From positions 1 through 10,774 of the forward strand of contig CAJXNF010000062.1 of the NCBI GenBank assembly GCA_913056375.1: a stretch of DNA of 10,774 nt, in the 5' to 3' direction. The notes beneath the pieces are model-generated. The model was not told the DNA's origin, searched no databases, and saw only the letters and a list, made by a program, of their open reading frames with translations. Made by a program: the position numbers and the translations under genes. The stretch is from an uncultured Pseudomonadota bacterium (GTDB lineage Bacteria; SAR324; NAC60-12). Shown piece after piece: positions 5,789 through 10,774 of this stretch (the first letter of the stretch is position 1; every line of letters begins with the position of its first letter).

Positions 5789-7280
5789 GCCAGAGAGTCA
5801 GATTGCGGTCAGAGTGCCGCATTCGATGTTGGAGCAAAGTTGTGAGGTATTTGTTGCAGACAGAAAGGTAAGCAGGATTTTCAGCAAGATTGGTAGTTTC
5901 ATGCGGATCATTTTTCAAATCGAACAGTAGCGGAGGATGCTTGGCAAAATGAACATATTTGAAATCATCATCTCTCCAAAGACAAAGTTGTTGATTTTCG
6001 AACCGCCTATCCTCGTCACGCTCTACATGCCTTTGGGGCAGTGAACGCCAATCAAATTCACAAAATACCCCTGTTTTCCAGTCCTGAGGTCTTTCAGCCT
6101 GCAAATTAGGTAGTAAACTTCTACCGTCCATCGCCAATGGAATCTCCTGGTCTAACCAAGCCAAAATCGTTGGTGTGATGTCAACATGTTCACTGAAGGC
6201 CGAAACGGTGATGCCATGACTGGCTGGGATTTTGGGATTCCGTAGGATCAGTGGAATATGCCATGATGAGTCGAAACAGCCTCCCTTTCCCCACAAATGA
6301 TGGTCGCCTAACTGCTCTCCGTGATCACTTGTGAAAATGATCAAAGTATCGTCCCACTGTCCTGTTTCTTTCAATAAATCAAAGATTTTCCCAAGATTTT
6401 TATCAACCTCTGTGATCAACCCTAAATAAACTGCTTTAGCACGGAGGATATCTTCATCACAAAGCCGAAGCATATTTGCTTGGCTCCCAAAGTAGTCCAC
6501 TGTATCAATTTTTTGCTGCCAAAGTTCTAACAAAGGATGCATTGCCGCATCGCCCAAAAGTGAGTTCCCTCTTTCTGGAAGAGGTAACTCTCTCCAATCA
6601 TAAAGACGATTATAGGGCGCAGGTGCAATCAAGGGTGGATGTGGTCTCAACAGGGACAGATGAATGAACCAATCCTCGTTCCGATGATTGCGAATCGTAT
6701 GGCAGGCATGATGGGTAAGGTAAGCAGTATCAGAATGCTCTGCAGCATAAAATGCAGGTTCGTCACAGAATCGGCCTTCCGTAATTTTCTCTGGAGAATG
6801 ATGAAAGACTGATTCTGATGGATCTGGCCTTTCGTAGCCCTTATCCTCAAGCCAATCTAGCCAGCCCTCCAAATACCCAAGGTTGAAATCAACAACCGAT
6901 TTGAATCCGGGTAAAATACTTTCAAATGTGTCTAAACTAGGATCCTTGGCATGAATGCGTCTGGGATCCACCGAGGTGTCACTGTACCCGTAAAGTAAAG
7001 GCTCAATCCCAGCCTTACGCACTTCCAAAGCCAGGTTGGTATGCCTGCGATCAAGGGGAGTCCCATTGGTCACCGATCGGTGATTACAAGCATAGAGCCC
7101 AGTGTGTAGCGATGCTCTTGAAGGGCCACAAGGAATTGCGTTCGTGAAGTGTTTGAGAAATAGGGCACTCTCTGCTGCGAGACCATCCAGATTTGGAGTT
7201 GGTTTGAGGGGATGCCCTGTACATCCAAGATGGTCGAACCGGAACTGATCAGCTGTGATCAGCAGTATCTTACGAGGCAT
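5769..7280 (-). CDS. sulfatase / phosphonate monoester hydrolase-like enzyme (alkaline phosphatase superfamily)
   Basis: Type I sulfatase-fold hydrolase of 503 residues, acting on a sulfate ester, phosphonate monoester or phosphodiester. The formylglycine signature C-X-P-S-R is intact at Cys51-Arg55 (IPCGPSRASLHTGLY). Metal ligands are visible at Asp11 (ITADQFRFDHLG) and Asp319/His320 (FTSDHGEQLGDHHLWGKGG); Lys332 and His214 (LRPHPP) fit the substrate-binding Lys and His of the family. The stretch CNHRSVTNGTPLDRRH after the signature is, as I recall, typical of rhizobial phosphonate monoester hydrolases rather than classical arylsulfatases. No signal peptide is present, so it should act in the cytoplasm. 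It would need a formylglycine-generating enzyme, not encoded here. The ATG at 7280 has GGAGG five bases upstream, located inside the preceding ATPase gene, and the two genes overlap by 11 bases; this is strong evidence of one operon with the ABC importer. Fold and active site are firm; the substrate is not. Confidence 0.92.
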   Translation of the reverse strand: MPRKILLITADQFRFDHLGCTGHPLKPTPNLDGLAAESALFLKHFTNAIPCGPSRASLHTGLYACNHRSVTNGTPLDRRHTNLALEVRKAGIEPLLYGYSDTSVDPRRIHAKDPSLDTFESILPGFKSVVDFNLGYLEGWLDWLEDKGYERPDPSESVFHHSPEKITEGRFCDEPAFYAAEHSDTAYLTHHACHTIRNHRNEDWFIHLSLLRPHPPLIAPAPYNRLYDWRELPLPERGNSLLGDAAMHPLLELWQQKIDTVDYFGSQANMLRLCDEDILRAKAVYLGLITEVDKNLGKIFDLLKETGQWDDTLIIFTSDHGEQLGDHHLWGKGGCFDSSWHIPLILRNPKIPASHGITVSAFSEHVDITPTILAWLDQEIPLAMDGRSLLPNLQAERPQDWKTGVFCEFDWRSLPQRHVERDEDRRFENQQLCLWRDDDFKYVHFAKHPPLLFDLKNDPHETTNLAENPAYLSVCNKYLTTLLQHRMRHSDRNLTLWQLTDDQ

Positions 7281-8949
7281 TGAGTCCTCCCAAGTTATCG
7301 AGAGTGGGAATGGCAGAAATCAGATTCCGCGTGTAGTCTTCTTTCGGTTCGAGAAAAATTTGCTCCACAGGGCCTTGCTCCACAATTTTGCCATGCTGCA
7401 TGACGATCACTTGTTCGCAAAGGTTCGCGATTACACTGAGATCATGAGAGATGAAAAGAATTGTCAGGCCCAGTTCTCTCTGCAGTTCCTTCATGAGGTC
7501 AAGAATTTCAGCTTGGATTGATACGTCTAGTGCGGCAACAGCTTCATCTGCGACAATGAAGGACGGACGACAAATCAGTGCTCTGGCAATAGAAATCCGT
7601 TGTCTCTGTCCTCCTGAAAAAGCGTGAGGGAAACGTCTGAGATGCTCCAGGTCCAGTCGGCAGCGTGTCGCAATTTCACGAACTCGCAAATCAGTTTCAT
7701 TACGATTTTTTGTCAACTGCATGGCCTCCAAAGGTTCTGCGATAATATCTCTGACGGTCAAGCGTGGATTCAAAGAACCATACGGGTCTTGAAAAACCAT
7801 CTGAGCATGTTGACGAAAAGCTTTTAGCGATGAGCCACTCAGGCCATTCAGATCAAATTTTTCATCCTTGAACTGATAAATGATACTTCCTGTTTGAAAA
7901 GGAATGGCCTTCAGCAGAGCTCTTCCCAAACTGGTTTTTCCAGATCCACTTTCTCCTACCAGACCAATAATCTTTCCAGTTGGAATCTCAAAATTAGCTG
8001 CTGAAACAGCTGTAAAACTGCTCCGTTTTAGCAATCCAGCACTGCTCTCGTAAACAATATCCAGATCTTTTACCTTCACGAGAGAACTCCAAGGTTCCTG
8101 CTCACTCGATTTCGTTGCTCCCTCACGTTTCAACTGAAGTTTTTTGAGACTAGGTACTGCTGCTAGCAAGCGCTTTGTGTATTCGTGAGATGGGGTCAGG
8201 AGTGTTTTTTGAACGGGTCCTTCCTCTATAATTTGACCAGATTGCATGACACAAAGATCATCGGCTACTTTTCCAATGACACCCAGATCATGTGTGATGA
8301 AAAGCATTGCCATTCCGAACCGCTGCCTGAGTTCAAGCAATAGATCGAGTACTTGAGCCTGGATAGTTACATCAAGTGCCGTAGTCGGTTCATCAGCAAT
8401 TAAAAGCCTGGGCTTGGTAGAGAGCGCTGTAGCAATCATAACCCGCTGGCGCATTCCTCCTGACAATTCATGAACATATTGGCGCAATCGCCGCTCTGGT
8501 TCGGTTAATCCCACCTGCCCAAGCCAATGAATAGCTTCTAGCTCCGCCTCGTGTTTGCCGAATCCAAGATGAAGTTGAATCGTTTCCACCATCTGCTTGC
8601 CAAGCGAAATTGCTGGAGCAAAACTGGCCATTGGCTCTTGGAATATCATGGAGATGAGACCACCCCTGAGCTGTCTCAAGGCTTTGGGGGATCGTAACTG
8701 CAAAACCGGAACGCTCTGTCCGCTATTGTAGAGATTGATCTGTGAGGGTGAGCGATAGATTGCGTTGTTACTATTCAACTGCATGAGGCTTTTGGCAGTG
8801 ACGGATTTGCCAGAACCACTCTCTCCCACCAAGCCAAGTACCTGACCGGCTTCAATATGAAAGCTGACGTTCTTGACTGCTGTGAACCAGCCCTCTTCGG
8901 TCTTGAAGTCAACCTGCAAATTTTTCACATCAACAAGACGTTCGCTCAT
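7270..8949 (-). CDS. fused double ATP-binding protein of an oligopeptide/dipeptide-type ABC importer (YejF/OppDF-like)
   Basis: Energises an inner-membrane PepT-family importer by ATP hydrolysis. It is 559 residues with two complete nucleotide-binding domains in one chain, as in YejF or GsiA. Domain 1: Walker A GESGSGKS 42-49, Q-loop Gln104, signature LSGGMRQ 162-168, Walker B LLIADEP 182-188, H-loop His220. Domain 2: Walker A GESGSGKT 332-339, Gln387, FSGGQRQ 444-450, FIVADEA 464-470, His502. Both keep the catalytic glutamate, so both sites should be active. After each domain comes a short version of the Opp/Dpp C-terminal motif (HEYTKRLLAAVP 255-266; EDYTRNLISAIP 537-548). The domain 1 segment after the Q-loop reads EPMASFAPA where EPMTSLNP is more usual. 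The ATG at 8949 overlaps the upstream permease stop as ATGA, with AAGG just upstream, and the 3' end overlaps the sulfatase start. The transported substrate is unknown. Confidence 0.94.
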   Translation of the reverse strand: MSERLVDVKNLQVDFKTEEGWFTAVKNVSFHIEAGQVLGLVGESGSGKSVTAKSLMQLNSNNAIYRSPSQINLYNSGQSVPVLQLRSPKALRQLRGGLISMIFQEPMASFAPAISLGKQMVETIQLHLGFGKHEAELEAIHWLGQVGLTEPERRLRQYVHELSGGMRQRVMIATALSTKPRLLIADEPTTALDVTIQAQVLDLLLELRQRFGMAMLFITHDLGVIGKVADDLCVMQSGQIIEEGPVQKTLLTPSHEYTKRLLAAVPSLKKLQLKREGATKSSEQEPWSSLVKVKDLDIVYESSAGLLKRSSFTAVSAANFEIPTGKIIGLVGESGSGKTSLGRALLKAIPFQTGSIIYQFKDEKFDLNGLSGSSLKAFRQHAQMVFQDPYGSLNPRLTVRDIIAEPLEAMQLTKNRNETDLRVREIATRCRLDLEHLRRFPHAFSGGQRQRISIARALICRPSFIVADEAVAALDVSIQAEILDLMKELQRELGLTILFISHDLSVIANLCEQVIVMQHGKIVEQGPVEQIFLEPKEDYTRNLISAIPTLDNLGGLNAS

Positions 8950-10073
8950 CGACCTTCCTCAGAGTAAGGATCAGCCGCATCACGAAGTCCATCTCCGACC
9001 AAGACAAAGGCAAGAATCATCAGCACAAAAAACACGACAGGTATGTAGTACCAGAGGAGGCTCTGCTGTACTTCGACGTCTTGTGCCTGGGAGAGCAATA
9101 CCCCAATGGAATTGACAGGTTCGGACAACCCCAGGCCCAGAAAACTCAATGAGGTCTCTGCGAGAATGATATAAGGGACGTTGATGATAGTATCCACGAT
9201 GATATAGCTAAGGAAGCTAGGGATCAGATGCTTCCGAATGATTCGACTGGAACTAGAGCCTGAGAGTTTTGCTGCAAGAATATATTCCTGGTTGCGTTCT
9301 GCTAGCAGGTGAGTTCGTAGTCTTCGCGCTAAGGTGGGGAAATCAAATGCTCCAATGATAAAGGCAATCGCAAAATAACGAGTTTCAGAACTCCACTCAT
9401 CAGGCATCGCTACAGCCAAGGCCAAATAAATAGGGATGGAAGGAATGACTCGAACAGCTTCGGTAAAGGTTTGGAGTACGGCATCAATGCGGCCCCCAAA
9501 ATACCCTGAGATCCCCCCAACCAGTAACGAGGTTGTGAGCTTGATAGTCAGCGCAAGGAAACCAATGGAAAGCGAAACCCAGATTGCATGAAGGGTTCTG
9601 CCAAAAATATCTTTACCAGCCTTTTCAGTACCAAAGAGATGGATTTGACCAGTCTCAATCCCAAAGAGATGAAGGTCGGAGGTTAAGGTAAACTCTGTGA
9701 ATCCCAAGTTCAGGCTAATCAGCTGATATTCCCAACTCCTAGTGAACCAAGTCAGGTATCGCTTTTTCTCACAATTTTCTACCTGAACTCTTCGCAGGGT
9801 CTTTCGATCGAGTTGCTGTTCAAATGTGCACAGATAGGGTTTGGACCAACTACCATCCTGGTCCCGAAACTTGGGCATTTGCGGGGGTCCATTGATGTAC
9901 TGTCGATTAGCGCCTGCCGAATTTGGTTCATGAGGAGAAAGAAAAGAGGCAAAAAGGCCCGTTAGGATTAGTATGATCAGGAGAATTCCTGCTGCGCAGG
10001 AGACGGGCTTCCTGAAAAATCGAGCCCGAATCAAAGCAAATTGACCAGCAGTATAGTAACTCTCTGCTCGCAT
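8946..10073 (-). CDS. OppC/DppC-type ABC transporter permease
   Basis: One of the two membrane subunits of the PepT-family importer. It has 375 residues from the ATG at 10073. The N-terminal OppC_N region has its first membrane helix at about 26-46, then a long periplasmic segment (about 47-150) ending in HLFGTEKAGKDIFGRT (145-160), the family motif that leads into the core. Further helices follow. The EAA loop that docks on the ATPase is at about 263-289 (EYILAAKLSG ... RKHLIPSFLS). The typical AETSLSFLGLGL (305-316) and LVGDGLRDAADP (358-369) close the protein. The periplasmic segment is longer than in ordinary OppC and holds two cysteines (82 and 101) that could form a disulfide. A GTG at 10076 is an alternative start that would give a four-base overlap, but the Shine-Dalgarno spacing favours ATG, which shares one base with the upstream stop (TGATG). 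Its 3' end overlaps the ATPase start by four bases. Confidence 0.92.
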   Translation of the reverse strand: MRAESYYTAGQFALIRARFFRKPVSCAAGILLIILILTGLFASFLSPHEPNSAGANRQYINGPPQMPKFRDQDGSWSKPYLCTFEQQLDRKTLRRVQVENCEKKRYLTWFTRSWEYQLISLNLGFTEFTLTSDLHLFGIETGQIHLFGTEKAGKDIFGRTLHAIWVSLSIGFLALTIKLTTSLLVGGISGYFGGRIDAVLQTFTEAVRVIPSIPIYLALAVAMPDEWSSETRYFAIAFIIGAFDFPTLARRLRTHLLAERNQEYILAAKLSGSSSSRIIRKHLIPSFLSYIIVDTIINVPYIILAETSLSFLGLGLSEPVNSIGVLLSQAQDVEVQQSLLWYYIPVVFFVLMILAFVLVGDGLRDAADPYSEEGR

Positions 10074-10774
10074 CACCCTCCCTTCAAAACACTACGTTGA
10101 ATTCTTGGATCGAAGAGAGCGAGCAGAACATCACTCAAGAAATTTACAACGACAATTGTGAGTGTAATCAGAAAGAGAATAGATGAGGCTAATTCCTGAT
10201 CATTTGTGAAAGCCAGGGCCGTCAGTAACAACTGCCCAGCATCTGTCAAAAGTATGATGGAAGCGACGATGGGTAGATCGTTGAAGATTCTATTGAAGTC
10301 AAATCCAACAGAGTTGACCAAAGGGCCAATGGAGTGTCGAACTGGATAACGCATCCAAAGGCTGGCTCCAGCTTGGCCTCTCGCTCGTGCAGCTGTAACA
10401 TAGAGCTTATTTGCCTCATCAATAGTTAAGGCACGAACGGTCTGCAATTGTAGGGCTGTTGCGGACCATCCCAAGGTGAACACAGGTAACCAAAAATGCC
10501 ACAAAAAGTCTCCAAGCTTGGCAGTATTGAAGCCATCTTCAAGCCACCAAGCTTGATCCCTGAATTCTTCGGAGAAAAGACCGATGGGTGCATCAAGGTC
10601 CAGTTGGATATAGAAGACGATGATTCCCAGAGCTATCAAAAAATTGGGTAACGCCAAGCCGAGGTAAGAGACAATGCGTAGCAGTGCCTCAAAAATCTTT
10701 GAAGTGACTAATCCGAGACTTCTTCCAAATTTTTCCCCTGCTGAGTGTTGGGGATCATGGTCAACCAAGGGTTG
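10073..10774 (-). CDS. OppB/DppB-type ABC transporter permease, 5' end outside window
   Basis: C-terminal two-thirds or so of the second membrane subunit of the importer. The frame is open to the right edge, with about 233 codons visible against a usual 300-350, so the first membrane helix and periplasmic loop are missing from view. A TTG at 10768 is in frame but is unlikely to be the true start, because a complete OppB needs the missing part. Visible are a helix near 31-55 of the seen part (SYLGLALPNFLIALGIIVFY), a WLPVFTLGWSATALQLQTVRA-like segment ahead of the EAA loop, the EAA-type loop (LYVTAARARGQAGASLWMRY), and the family-typical end LSDVLLALFDPRIQ. The stop TGA at 10073-10075 overlaps the next permease start. 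The substrate-binding protein gene, normally first in such operons, is not in the window and may lie to the right. Confidence 0.9.
   Translation of the reverse strand, partial: QPLVDHDPQHSAGEKFGRSLGLVTSKIFEALLRIVSYLGLALPNFLIALGIIVFYIQLDLDAPIGLFSEEFRDQAWWLEDGFNTAKLGDFLWHFWLPVFTLGWSATALQLQTVRALTIDEANKLYVTAARARGQAGASLWMRYPVRHSIGPLVNSVGFDFNRIFNDLPIVASIILLTDAGQLLLTALAFTNDQELASSILFLITLTIVVVNFLSDVLLALFDPRIQRSVLKGG
10077..10084 (-). promoter_or_regulatory. Shine-Dalgarno of the OppC-like permease, decides the start
   Basis: On the minus strand AAGGGAGG lies directly before GTGATG. Measured from AAGGG there are six bases to the ATG at 10073 but only three to the GTG at 10076, so the ATG is the better start. 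The site is inside the 3' end of the OppB-like gene, consistent with coupled translation. Confidence 0.5.

Noticed and set aside
7540..7560. Possible degenerate second ATPase site (DEAVAALD in place of DEPTSALD)
   Set aside because: The Walker B aspartate and catalytic glutamate, signature and H-loop are all kept; this variant is ordinary in OppF-type domains.
1..10774. Signs of a mobile or defence island (IS ends, integrase, toxin-antitoxin, CRISPR, prophage genes, tRNA)
   Set aside because: None were found on either strand; gene content is metabolic, envelope and transport, with even base composition by eye.

Overview
The window looks like chromosomal DNA of a Gram-negative, probably proteobacterial, organism. 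Two predicted lipoproteins with lipobox cysteines, an MltA-type outer-membrane lytic transglycosylase, a lipoyl-domain-bearing E3 and a binding-protein-dependent importer all fit a diderm envelope. Base composition is moderate and looks even along the window. A free-living marine lineage such as SAR324 is a guess from gene flavour only; nothing in the sequence proves it. I see no IS element, phage gene, CRISPR array, tRNA or rRNA.

Layout, left to right. (1) Bases 2-982, rightward: a DUF368-family membrane protein (undecaprenyl-phosphate translocase family), whose reading frame is open to the left edge. (2) Bases 951-3943, leftward: a probable operon read in the order lpdA (dihydrolipoyl dehydrogenase with its own lipoyl domain), a 58-residue small membrane-protein ORF, a lipoprotein, and a pentapeptide-repeat protein whose 3' end overlaps the DUF368 gene tail-to-tail. 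(3) Bases 3944-4085: a divergent promoter region. (4) Bases 4086-5760, rightward: mltA and a tightly coupled gene for a helical protein of unknown function. (5) Bases 5769-10774, leftward: a tightly overlapped operon of an oligopeptide/dipeptide-family ABC importer (OppB-like permease cut by the window edge, OppC-like permease, fused double ATPase) ending in a cytoplasmic sulfatase/phosphonate monoester hydrolase-like enzyme.

How the genes may work together. In region 5 the importer and the hydrolase share overlapping start/stop codons, and the hydrolase has no signal peptide. The simplest reading is a scavenging unit: an ester (sulfate, phosphonate or phosphodiester) is imported whole and cleaved in the cytoplasm. 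The substrate cannot be read from the sequence. Regions 1 and 4 both relate to the cell wall: lipid-carrier recycling and murein turnover. Region 2 begins with central metabolism (E3 of a 2-oxoacid dehydrogenase complex), but the E1 and E2 genes are not in the window and the downstream genes have no obvious link to it.

No clearly new multi-gene system is visible. The most interesting items are the transporter-hydrolase operon, the unknown gene coupled to mltA, and the small ORF behind lpdA.
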